Shown: positions 7,960-14,626 of the stretch, piece after piece
Layout of the letters: every line of letters starts with the position of its first letter
How positions within the stretch are numbered: position 1 is the first letter of the stretch
NCBI GenBank assembly: GCA_035715725.1
Contig: DASTKT010000148.1
Location: forward strand, 1 to 25,534
Direction of reading: 5' to 3'
Origin: JADGGV01 sp035715725
GTDB taxonomy: Bacteria; Gemmatimonadota; Gemmatimonadetes; Longimicrobiales; RSA9
DNA length: 25,534 nucleotides
Program-made: the position numbers and the translations under genes
Notes under the pieces: model-generated
What the model was told of the DNA's origin: nothing
The model's database searches: none
The model's input: the letters and a program-made list of their open reading frames with translations, nothing else

Positions 7960-7979
7960 GTTGCCCGGCGCCGGGCAAC
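7960..7979. promoter_or_regulatory. Perfect 20-bp palindrome in a divergent intergenic region
   Basis: GTTGCCCGGC followed immediately by its reverse complement GCCGGGCAAC, with no spacer. It lies in the 209-base gap between the plug lipoprotein (minus) and the DUF1800 gene (plus), 78 bases before the latter. A loopless palindrome fits a dimeric repressor operator better than an RNA hairpin. No companion regulator gene is nearby. The rest of the gap shows no clear promoter boxes. Confidence 0.45.
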
Positions 7980-8056
7980 AACGACGTCGCCCGGGGATTT
8001 AACGGGAGTGGCGGCGCGCGCATCGGAAGTAGCACGACGGCGACACGGAGGACCGG

Positions 8057-9997
8057 ATGAGGCTCGACTGGATGCGGAGCTGTGGGGCGGCGCTGCTCGT
8101 GGCGGCGGCGGTGGCGCTGCCCGTCTCGCGGGGCGCGGCGCAGGCGGCGATGGCCGGGGGGCGGCGCTTGGGCGTGCTGCCGCCGGCGCCGGCGCGGAGC
8201 GCGCCGCTGGGGGACACGGCGCGGGCGGTCCAGCTCCTGGAGCGAGCGACGTTCGGCGTGACGCGGGAGTCGCTGGCGGAGGTGCTGCGGCTCGGCCCGG
8301 AGGCGTGGCTGGACCGCCAGCTCCACCCGGAGCGCATCGACGACGGCGCGCTCGGCGCGCGGCTGGCGGCGTTTCCGGCGGCGACGATGGAGGTGGCGGA
8401 GCTGATGCGGGCGTATCCGCCGCCGGGCGCGGTGCGGCGCGCGCGGGCGGCGGCGGGCGGCGTGGCGGACAGCGCGATGGCCGGCGGGCGGAAGGGGAAG
8501 CGTCGCCTGGAAGCGATGGACGCGGCGGGCTTCGCGGCGCCGGACTCGGCGCGGGCGCGGCGGGCGGCGGCGGGGCGGGGTCAGCTCCTCGCGCAGCTCG
8601 CGGGCGCGCGGCTGGCGCGGGCGGTCCACTCCGAGCGGCAGCTCGAGGAGGTGATGACGGACTTCTGGTTCAACCACTTCAACGTGTTCGTGGGGAAGGG
8701 GCTGGACCGGTATCTGGTGGCGGCGTACGAGCGGGAGGCGATCCGGCCGTACGTCTTCGGGAAGTTCGAGGACATGCTGCGGGCGACGGCGCGGCACCCC
8801 GCGATGCTCTTCTACCTCGACAACTGGCAGAACGCGTCGCCGGACACGACGGACCCGCGGCTCGCGCGGCAGCGGGAGCGGCTGCGGGCGTTCGCGGCGC
8901 TGACGCCGGAGCAGCAGCAGCGCCTGGTGGACGACGGGCGGATCCGGCCGGAGCAGCTCGCGCGGCTGCGGCAGGCGGCGGCGCAGATGGGGAAGCGGAA
9001 GCTCGGGCTGAACGAGAACTACGCCCGCGAGCTGATGGAGCTGCACACGCTGGGGGTGGACGGCGGCTACACGCAGCAGGACGTGATCGCGGTGGCGCGG
9101 GCGTTCACGGGGTGGACGATCAGCCGGCCGGGCGCGCGGGCCGGTGCGGCGCCGGCGCAGCCGCGGCCGAGGCGGGGGCGTGGCGGGCGGCTCGCGCCGC
9201 GCCGCGGCATCGCGCCGGCCGGGCGCCCGGCCGGCGGCGACGGCGGCGCGGCGGCGGGCGTGCGCTTCGTGTTCCGGGCGGAGCTGCACGACAGAGGCCC
9301 GAAGACCGTGCTGGGCAAGGAGTTGCGCGGCCAGGGCGAGGACGAGGGGCTGGAGGTGCTGCACCGGCTGGCGACGAGCCCGGCGACGGCGCGGCACATC
9401 GCGCGGAAGCTGGCGGTGCGCTTCGTCTCGGACGATCCGCCGCAGGCGCTGGTGGACCGGCTGGCGGGGGTCTTCCTGGAGAGCGGCGGCGACCTGCGGC
9501 AGGTGACGCGGGCGCTGTTCACGTCGCCCGAGCTGTACGCGCCGGAGAACTACCGCGTGAAGGTGAAGACGCCGCTCGAGGTGGTGGCGAGCGCGCTGCG
9601 CGCGACGGGGGCGGAGGTCGGCTTCTCGCGGGGCGTGTTGCAGGCGCTGCGGACGCTGGGGCAGGTGCCGTACGGCGAGCTGGCGCCGACGGGGTACCCG
9701 GCCGCGTCGGACGAGTGGGTGAACAGCGGCGCGATGCTGAACCGGATGAACTTCGCGCTGGCGCTGGCCGCGGGGCGGCTGGACGGCGTGCGCGTGGACG
9801 GTGCGCCGGTCCGGCCGGACGGCGGCGCGGACCCGGTGCCGGCGCTGGCCGCGGCGCTGCTCCCCGGGCAGGACACGCGGGCGTTGCAGGCGACGGTGCG
9901 CGCCGAGCTGGCCAAGCAGCCGGACGCCTCGCCGAGGGCGCGGGCGGTGCGGGCCGCGGGGCTGATCCTGGGCTCGCCGGACTTTCAGCGACGATAG
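8057..9997 (+). CDS. DUF1800 domain-containing exported protein
   Basis: 646 residues. GGAGG at 8047-8051 precedes ATG 8057. A signal peptide covers about 1-30 (ending GAAQA). DUF1800 hallmarks are present: an early LLERATFG block, FWFNHFNVFVGKG, and the block running from GLNENYARELMELHTLGV through YTQQDVIAVARAFTGW. The C-terminus resembles the usual LGSPDFQRR ending. The biochemical function of the family is unknown; it is almost always paired with a DUF1501 gene, as here. Between AFTGWTI and the next conserved strand (DNA about 9127-9265) lies an Arg/Pro/Gly/Ala-rich low-complexity insertion of about 45 residues. Confidence 0.92.
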   Translation: MRLDWMRSCGAALLVAAAVALPVSRGAAQAAMAGGRRLGVLPPAPARSAPLGDTARAVQLLERATFGVTRESLAEVLRLGPEAWLDRQLHPERIDDGALGARLAAFPAATMEVAELMRAYPPPGAVRRARAAAGGVADSAMAGGRKGKRRLEAMDAAGFAAPDSARARRAAAGRGQLLAQLAGARLARAVHSERQLEEVMTDFWFNHFNVFVGKGLDRYLVAAYEREAIRPYVFGKFEDMLRATARHPAMLFYLDNWQNASPDTTDPRLARQRERLRAFAALTPEQQQRLVDDGRIRPEQLARLRQAAAQMGKRKLGLNENYARELMELHTLGVDGGYTQQDVIAVARAFTGWTISRPGARAGAAPAQPRPRRGRGGRLAPRRGIAPAGRPAGGDGGAAAGVRFVFRAELHDRGPKTVLGKELRGQGEDEGLEVLHRLATSPATARHIARKLAVRFVSDDPPQALVDRLAGVFLESGGDLRQVTRALFTSPELYAPENYRVKVKTPLEVVASALRATGAEVGFSRGVLQALRTLGQVPYGELAPTGYPAASDEWVNSGAMLNRMNFALALAAGRLDGVRVDGAPVRPDGGADPVPALAAALLPGQDTRALQATVRAELAKQPDASPRARAVRAAGLILGSPDFQRR

Positions 9998-10000
9998 ACG

Positions 10001-10150
10001 GCGGAGCGGGGGAGTGGAGGAGTGGGCGACACCGTGATCCCCCACTCTCCCGCTCGCCCACTCCCCCGCTCCGGGATGACGGAGTGGGAGAGTGGAAGAG
10101 TGGGTGAGTGGGGGAAACCGCGATCGCCCCCTCCTCCCCCGGTCCCCCGG
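10001..10150. repeat. GAGTGGG palindromic repeat, copies B1 and B2 in tandem
   Basis: B1 spans about 10001-10073. Its outer arms CGGAGCGGGGGAGT (10002-10015) and its complement (ending 10073) match perfectly, and the loop region reads GACACCGTGATC. B2 spans about 10081-10150, with left-arm units GAGTGGGA, GAGTGGAA, GAGTGGGT, GAGTGGGG, a loop GAAACCGCGATCG and a more degenerate right arm. The loops of B1 and B2 are clearly related. The pair fills the DUF1800-DUF1501 gap and ends just before the SD of the second gene. Confidence 0.85.
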
Positions 10151-10174
10151 TCGGCTGCAACGAGGAGAGGCTCG

Positions 10175-11518
10175 ATGATCAATCGCCGGGTGTTCCTGAA
10201 GAGCGGCGGGCTGGCGCTGCTGGCGCTGGGCGCGCCGCCGGAGTTCGTGACGCGGGCGCTGCTGGCGGAGACGCGGGGCGCGGCGCGGAAGAAGACGCTC
10301 GTCTGCATCTTCCAGCGCGGCGCGGTGGACGGGCTGAGCATGGTGGTGCCGTTCGGGGAGAAGGAGTACTACCGGCGTCGCTCGTCGATCGCGATCGCGG
10401 CGCCGGGCCGGCTGGGCGGTGAGGGCTCGGCGATCGACCTGGACGGCTTCTTCGGGCTGAACCCGGCGCTGCGGCCGCTGCACGACCTCTTCCGGCGGCG
10501 GGAGCTGGCGATCGTGCACGCGGTCGGCTCGCCGGACGCGACGCGCTCGCACTTCGACGCGCAGGACTACATGGAGCGGGCGGCGCCCGGGGACCGGCAG
10601 GTGCGCGACGGCTGGCTGAACCGGGTGCTGGGCGAGACGTCGAGCGGCTGCGCGGAGTGCGACGGCCGCACGCTGAAGAACCCGGCGCTGCACGCGGCGG
10701 ATCACCGGGTCGGGCAGACGAAGATGGCGGAGTACCCGGCGCAGGCGGCGCTGCGCGGCGTCGCGATCGGCGCGGAGCTGCCGGTGTCGCTGCGGGGCGC
10801 GCACCCCTCGCTGGCGATCGCGGACCTGGACCGCTTCGGCGTGGCGGGCGGCCGGGACCCGTCGCTGGAGGGCGCGTTCGCGTCGCTCTACCACACGGAG
10901 GAAGGCGACGCGGTGTCCGGCGCCGCCGGGGAGGCGTTCGAGGCGATCCGGATCCTGAAGTCGGCGAACCCGGCGCAGTACCGGCCGGCCGCCGGGGTGG
11001 ACTACCCGCCGGGCGAGCTGGGGCGGCAGCTCCGGCAGATCGCGCAGCTGATCAAGGCCGACGTGGGTGTCGAGATCGCGTTCGCGAGCGTGGGCGGGTG
11101 GGACACGCACTTCGCGCAGGGCGGCGCGGGCGGGCAGCTCGCGCGCCGGCTCGGCGAGCTGGCGCAGGGGCTGGGCGCGTTCCACGACGACCTCGGCGAC
11201 CGGATGGCGGACGTGGCCGTGCTGACGATGTCGGAGTTCGGCCGCACGGTGGCGGAGAACGGCTCGGGCGGCACGGACCACGGCCACGCGAACTGCATGC
11301 TGGTGCTGGGCGGGGAGGTGCGCGGCGGCCGGATCCTCGGCGAGTGGCCCGGCCTGGCGCCGGAGCGGCTCTACGAGGCGCGGGACCTGGCGGTCACGAC
11401 GGATTTCCGGGACGTCTTCGCGGAGCTGGCCGGCCGGCACCTCGGCGCGGGGCACCTGGACCGGGTGTTCCCGGGGTACGCGGTCGAGCCGAAGCGGTGG
11501 CGGGGGGTGCTGGGGTAG
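10175..11518 (+). CDS. DUF1501 domain-containing protein with Tat-type signal
   Basis: 447 residues. The start is ATG 10175, because GAGGAGAGG stands at 10162-10170 and the N-terminus MINRRVFLK, followed by a hydrophobic stretch (about 10-30), is a twin-arginine signal. The frame is open further upstream, but only through the palindromic repeat. The family core is clear: SEFGRTVAENGSGGTDHG, then MLVLGG and an RILGEWPGL block. DUF1501 proteins are related in fold to alkaline-phosphatase/sulfatase-like enzymes but have no assigned reaction. The 177-base gap after the DUF1800 gene is almost all repeat DNA, so the two are probably still one transcript. Confidence 0.92.
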   Translation: MINRRVFLKSGGLALLALGAPPEFVTRALLAETRGAARKKTLVCIFQRGAVDGLSMVVPFGEKEYYRRRSSIAIAAPGRLGGEGSAIDLDGFFGLNPALRPLHDLFRRRELAIVHAVGSPDATRSHFDAQDYMERAAPGDRQVRDGWLNRVLGETSSGCAECDGRTLKNPALHAADHRVGQTKMAEYPAQAALRGVAIGAELPVSLRGAHPSLAIADLDRFGVAGGRDPSLEGAFASLYHTEEGDAVSGAAGEAFEAIRILKSANPAQYRPAAGVDYPPGELGRQLRQIAQLIKADVGVEIAFASVGGWDTHFAQGGAGGQLARRLGELAQGLGAFHDDLGDRMADVAVLTMSEFGRTVAENGSGGTDHGHANCMLVLGGEVRGGRILGEWPGLAPERLYEARDLAVTTDFRDVFAELAGRHLGAGHLDRVFPGYAVEPKRWRGVLG

Positions 11519-11607
11519 GGCGGATCTCGATCGCGGTTTTCTTCGAGCCCGAGCCCAGCGGGCGCGGAGCGCGAGCCCGTCCCTCGCGGGCCGCCGCACG
11601 TCCAACA

Positions 11608-11774
11608 ACAGCGTGTTCACCGCAGAGGCGCAGAGTACGCAGAGGGGATAACGGCGTCACGCCGGCCACCTGCGTACGCCGGATCTGACATCAAAAGATG
11701 ATGCGTCACCCCGGTGAGCTTCCGGCGCCCGGCAATGCTCTGCGCGCTCTGCGCCTCTGCGGTGAACACGCTGT
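11608..11774. mobile_element. MITE-like element with 37-bp terminal inverted repeats
   Basis: The arms 11608-11644 and 11738-11774 are reverse complements over 37 bp with only two mismatches; the outer 28 bp, including ACCGCAGAGGCGCAGAG, are perfect. The interior, about 93 bp, has no open frame. No target-site duplication is obvious. Sequences of the CGCAGAGGCGCAGAG type occur as scattered intergenic repeats in several GC-rich phyla, from general knowledge. Non-autonomous mobile element is the best label; a long-stem RNA is an alternative. Confidence 0.65.
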
Positions 11775-11858
11775 CGATCCGTTCCGGCCGCCCCGCGGGC
11801 GGACCGCCGCCGCCACGTCCGCGAATCCCCTACGGCGCCGATTTCCGGGTTTCTCCGA

Positions 11859-11886
11859 TTGCATCGGGACCGGGCCGCGCTAGGCT
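11859..11886 (+). promoter_or_regulatory. Candidate sigma-70 promoter for the ester cyclase gene
   Basis: TTGCAT at 11859-11864, 16 bases, then TAGGCT at 11881-11886. Both boxes keep the most conserved positions of the -35 and -10 consensus. It would give a leader of about 165 bases before ATG 12061. Confidence 0.4.
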
Positions 11887-12007
11887 GAGCGCGGGCGGTC
11901 ATGCCTCAAAGCTGGGGGGCAGCCGCCGGGACGCACCTCCAGCCCGTGGGCAGCCGCCCGGTCGCGGTGGCTCCGCCCTCCCCGACGAGGTTCCCCCCTC
12001 GCTGCAC

Positions 12008-12038
12008 GGAAGGCCAAGTGGCACCGCCACATCCTTCC
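12008..12038 (+). promoter_or_regulatory. Stem-loop in the 5' leader of the ester cyclase gene
   Basis: GGAAGG (12008-12013) pairs with CCTTCC (12033-12038). Inside it GTGGC (12018-12022) pairs with GCCAC (12026-12030) around an ACC loop. The helix ends 11 bases before the Shine-Dalgarno sequence GGAGG at 12050-12054, so it could affect ribosome access. No known riboswitch class recognised. Confidence 0.4.
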
Positions 12039-12060
12039 ACCCGTACGACGGAGGCGCAGC

Positions 12061-12507
12061 ATGTACACCCCGGAGAAGAACAAGGAGATCGTGCGCAAGC
12101 TGTTCGAGGAGGTATGGAACCAGCACCGGCCGGACCGGCTCGGCGAGTTCCTCCTCCCGACCGTCGTGCTCACGGACCCGCTCGTGCCGCTGCCGACGAA
12201 GGGGCTCGACGCGGAGATCGAGTACATGAAGCTGTGGGCGAAGACGATCCCGGACCTGCACTTCACGATCGAGGAGCAGATCGCGGAAGACGACCGCGTG
12301 GTCACCCGGCTGCTGGCGGAGGGCACGCACGAGGGCGTGCTGCTCGGCGTGCCGCCGACACACCAGAAGGCGAAGGTGCCGTGCGTCGTCTTCCACCGCT
12401 TCAAGGGCGAGAAGATCGCGGAGGCGGTGGTGATGTGGGACGCGTACGCGTTCCTGCGCGCGACCGGCGCGCTCGAGGCGGTGAAGCCGGCGCTGGCGAC
12501 GGCGTGA
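12061..12507 (+). CDS. SnoaL-like ester cyclase family protein
   Basis: 148 residues, the normal size for a single SnoaL/NTF2-like cone fold. ATG 12061 follows GGAGG by 6 bases. The opening helix (NKEIVRKLFEEVWNQ), the LPTVVLTDP strand, the EYMKLWAKTIPDLHFTIEEQ block and the closing FHRFKGEKIAEAVVMWD block follow the ester-cyclase pattern. These proteins range from polyketide cyclases to uncharacterised soluble enzymes or ligand binders. No polyketide genes are nearby, so a specific reaction cannot be given. It is a single-gene unit ending at a strong terminator. Confidence 0.85.
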   Translation: MYTPEKNKEIVRKLFEEVWNQHRPDRLGEFLLPTVVLTDPLVPLPTKGLDAEIEYMKLWAKTIPDLHFTIEEQIAEDDRVVTRLLAEGTHEGVLLGVPPTHQKAKVPCVVFHRFKGEKIAEAVVMWDAYAFLRATGALEAVKPALATA

Positions 12508-12513
12508 GCCGAG

Positions 12514-12550
12514 GGGCGGGGGCGGCCGGCCGGCGAGGCCGCCCCCGCCC
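12514..12550. terminator. Bidirectional terminator hairpin between convergent genes
   Basis: Perfect 14-bp arms, GGGCGGGGGCGGCC at 12514-12527 and its complement at 12537-12550, with a 9-base loop. It sits 6 bases after one stop codon and 4 bases from the stop codon of the facing gene. No T-tract, as is common in very GC-rich genomes. Confidence 0.75.
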
Positions 12551-12554
12551 GAGC

Positions 12555-12938
12555 TCAGGCGGTCCCGGCGATGGCGGCGTAGTCCGTGTCGTCGAAGCGG
12601 ACGGCGACGAACTCGCTGGTGCCGCCGCAGAGCGGGCAGACGAGGTGCGTCGCATCGAGGACGCGCAGGTCGGCGAGCGCGCCGCAGACCGGGCACGTCG
12701 CCGGCGTCGTGGCCCAGCCCTCGTCGCGCAGCCCGCTGCGGGAGAGCCGGACGCCGAGGAGGAGGTGCGGGAGGCCGAGCATCGCGCAGTAGGCGCCGGT
12801 GCAGTGGTCGCCGTAGTCGAGGCAGACCGGGAGCGGCGCGTCTGGGAGGTTCGCCTGGCCGATGTGGACCGGGGCGGCCGTCCAGGCGACGTGCACCTGC
12901 TGGTCCCGGGCACTGCAGTACGCCAGCTTCGTCTCCAT
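12555..12938 (-). CDS. Small Cys-rich zinc-ribbon protein, function unknown
   Basis: 127 residues from ATG 12938, which follows a GAGGGGG ribosome site; the frame is open further upstream but loses protein character. The C-terminal half has two knuckles, C-P-V-C-G (82, 85) and C-P-L-C-G-G (101, 104), forming a classic four-Cys zinc ribbon. The N-terminal half has a further Cys set (8, 39, 47, 51; CTGAYC at 47-51), also a likely metal site. The layout starting YCSARDQ resembles a family of short hypothetical proteins I associate with Gemmatimonadota. No signal peptide or DNA-binding domain; cytoplasmic by inference. Convergent with the ester cyclase and divergent from the 59-residue protein. 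Confidence 0.75.
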   Translation of the reverse strand: METKLAYCSARDQQVHVAWTAAPVHIGQANLPDAPLPVCLDYGDHCTGAYCAMLGLPHLLLGVRLSRSGLRDEGWATTPATCPVCGALADLRVLDATHLVCPLCGGTSEFVAVRFDDTDYAAIAGTA

Positions 12939-13217
12939 GAAGACCCCCTCGTTCGGGGGGCGCGGCCGCGCACGCTGGCGGTCCGCCCCACGACATCGCC
13001 CACCGGCCCACGCCTCCGACCCGATCCACCGGCTCCAAGATGACGCGGGCGCCCGGCGCGACAATCGGGCTTCCCCGGACGGCGGGATCAGCCGCGCCCC
13101 GACAACCGGCGCCGCTCCTCCCGACAGACACGCCTCAGGGGAATCCCCACCTTGGCCTCCGAGCCTCGCGCCGGCCGGCGGGCGCCGGTCCGGGCGGGCC
13201 AGCGAGGGAGCGCGCGC

Positions 13218-13397
13218 ATGAAGCGGATCGAGCTGACCAGCGGCGAGGCGGAAGTCCTCCGGGACGTCCTCGCCAACTACCTCGGCGAGCTGCGCGTCGA
13301 GGTGCACCGCACGGACCACTTCGAGTTCCGGCAGCAGCTCAAGGAGAAGGCGGAGATCCTTCGGGTGGTACTCGAGCGCCTGGCGCGCTCGGCGTAG
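13218..13397 (+). CDS. 59-residue helical protein, unknown
   Basis: ATG 13218 follows GAGGGAG (13204-13210) by 7 bases. The sequence is charged and heptad-like, with two predicted helices (residues 7-27 and 33-56, the latter QQLKEKAEILRVVLERLA), the look of a small helical-hairpin or coiled-coil dimer. Its biased codon use and strong SD support it as real. No family recognised. The 279-base gap upstream, shared with the divergent zinc-ribbon gene, shows no convincing promoter boxes. Confidence 0.7.
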   Translation: MKRIELTSGEAEVLRDVLANYLGELRVEVHRTDHFEFRQQLKEKAEILRVVLERLARSA

Positions 13398-13404
13398 CGG
13401 GCCG

Positions 13405-13427
13405 GCGGGCGCGGGATCCGCGCCCGC
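13405..13427. terminator. Terminator hairpin between the 59-residue gene and apbE
   Basis: GCGGGCGCG (13405-13413) and CGCGCCCGC (13419-13427) form a perfect 9-bp stem with a 5-base loop. It stands 7 bases after the plus-strand stop codon and 55 bases beyond the apbE stop, so it may end both transcripts, including the long rnf operon. Confidence 0.55.
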
Positions 13428-13482
13428 GGCGCTGCGATCGAGATCGGAGCGGCTCCCGGGACGGACGACGCCCCGGGCCCCG

Positions 13483-14481
13483 CTACGCCAGGCGCACCAG
13501 CCGCGCGCCGGGCGCGACGCGGCCGAGGACGCGCCCGGCGTCTGCCTCGGACTGGCCGTAGACGGCCGTCGCGGCGACGTCGGCCGTCATGCACGTTGGC
13601 GCTGCCACGGTCACGCTGTGGACCGGCGTCAGGCGCGGCTCGCCGGTGGCGGGGTCGAGCAGGTGGTGGTAGCGGCGGCCGTGGTAGTCGAAGTAGCGGA
13701 TGTAGTCGCCGGAGGTGGCGACGGCGCCATCGGAGACCGCGAGTGTACCGATCAGCTCGCGCGGGCTCTTCGGCGACTGGATGCCGACCTCCCAGTCGTC
13801 GCCTCTCTCGGACTTTCCCAGCGCGTACAGGTCCCCGCCGACATTCACGATCCCGTCCCGCACGCCCCGCGCGCGCAGCGCGTCCACGGCCCGGTCCACG
13901 GCGTAGCCCTTGGCGATGCCGCCGAGGTCGAGCGCGATGGCGGCGGAGCTGAAGTGGACGCGGCAGGCGCCGCCCGCGCGGTCGAGCTCCAGGTGCCGGT
14001 ACAGGCTCCGACCGGCGAAGCGCCGGACGTCTCCGGGCGCCGGCGGCTCGCGCCGGTGCGACACGTCCCACAGCTCCGAGGCCTCGCCCAGGCACGGGTC
14101 AAACGCGCCGCCGCTCCCCTCGGACCAACGGACGGCCTCGGCGACGACGAGCGCGGTCTCCGCCCCGAGCGGGACGGCGTGGCGCGCGGCGAGGAGGTTG
14201 GCCTGCCCGATCTCCGAGTTGCGGCTGAAGCGCGTCATGGTCCGCTCGACGCGGTAGAGCTCCTCGAGCGCGGCGTCGATCGCGGTCTCGGCGGCGTTCA
14301 CGTCGTCGCCTACGACGGCGATCTCGGCGAGCGTGCCCATGACGGGGACGGTGCGCCGGACGAGGCGGCGGTGCGGGGACAGCGCGCGCGGCAGCGTGCC
14401 GACGACGAAGGCCCCCAGGCCGAGGGCGAGGAACCGGCGCCGGCTGGACCGGCCGGCCTCATTGGCTTCGGGGGTGCTCAT
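13483..14481 (-). CDS. apbE: FAD:protein FMN transferase ApbE
   Basis: 332 residues from ATG 14481. ApbE attaches FMN covalently to Thr in subunits of Rnf and NQR complexes, outside the cytoplasmic membrane. The N-terminus has a twin-arginine signal (SSRRRFLALGLGAF, about 12-25). Family motifs are present: an early V-M-G-T, DLGGIAKGYAVD, NVGGDLYALG, AVATSGDY, HLLDPATGEP and TADVAATAVY. It is the last gene of the rnf operon; its start overlaps the end of the small Cys-rich gene by 23 bases. The targets RnfG (TGAT) and RnfD (SATP) lie in the same operon, so its role is strongly supported. Confidence 0.95.
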   Translation of the reverse strand: MSTPEANEAGRSSRRRFLALGLGAFVVGTLPRALSPHRRLVRRTVPVMGTLAEIAVVGDDVNAAETAIDAALEELYRVERTMTRFSRNSEIGQANLLAARHAVPLGAETALVVAEAVRWSEGSGGAFDPCLGEASELWDVSHRREPPAPGDVRRFAGRSLYRHLELDRAGGACRVHFSSAAIALDLGGIAKGYAVDRAVDALRARGVRDGIVNVGGDLYALGKSERGDDWEVGIQSPKSPRELIGTLAVSDGAVATSGDYIRYFDYHGRRYHHLLDPATGEPRLTPVHSVTVAAPTCMTADVAATAVYGQSEADAGRVLGRVAPGARLVRLA

Positions 14482-14626
14482 GGCTCGACTCCGAGAAGGG
14501 ACAGGATCCGTGGTGGCAGGCGCCGCAGCCGCCGCTGCCATCGCAGCCGCCGGCGCGGGGCCGGAGCAGCCCGTAGATCAGGAAGAGCACGACGCACAGG
14601 GCGACGCCCTCGAGGATGGCCATCAT
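14459..14626 (-). CDS. 55-residue Cys-rich single-pass membrane protein (candidate Rnf Fe-site maturation factor)
   Basis: One N-terminal transmembrane helix (about 4-21), a short basic turn (LLRPR), then a tail with five Cys and two His: C28, C34, C37, C42 and H38/H39 in a Gly-rich context; the fifth Cys (11) lies in the helix. The start ATG 14626 overlaps the rnfA stop in ATGA, and its end overlaps apbE by 23 bases, so it is translationally coupled to both. The form recalls FeoB-associated Cys-rich peptides (PF12669) and NqrM (DUF539), the NQR maturation factor found beside apbE. By analogy it may deliver Fe to the four-Cys site of RnfA/RnfE. That role is inference; the gene itself is well supported by overlap and composition. 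Confidence 0.75.
   Translation of the reverse strand: MMAILEGVALCVVLFLIYGLLRPRAGGCDGSGGCGACHHGSCPFSESSHEHPRSQ

Larger units (their letters stand above)
11519..12060. other. 542-base non-coding region
   Basis: Holds the inverted-repeat element at 11608-11774, a candidate promoter at 11859-11886 and a leader hairpin at 12008-12038. Short frames through it have no protein-like composition and no ribosome-binding site. I see no gene. Confidence 0.7.

Noticed and set aside
10022..10174. Longer N-terminus for the DUF1501 protein
   Set aside because: It would be translated from the palindromic repeat; the Tat signal and SD place the start at 10175.
7448..11620. 1390-codon minus-strand open frame across the plug, DUF1800 and DUF1501 genes
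   Set aside because: Crosses intergenic repeats, is Arg/Pro-rich and lacks any domain; the plus-strand genes are clear.
11714..12229. 171-codon plus-strand frame across the leader of the ester cyclase
   Set aside because: Starts inside the inverted-repeat element, has no SD and runs into the ester cyclase in another frame.
12939..13319. Longer zinc-ribbon protein of 254 residues
   Set aside because: The upstream half is Arg/Pro/Gly-rich and overlaps the 59-residue gene; ATG 12938 has a good ribosome site and the protein-like sequence starts there.
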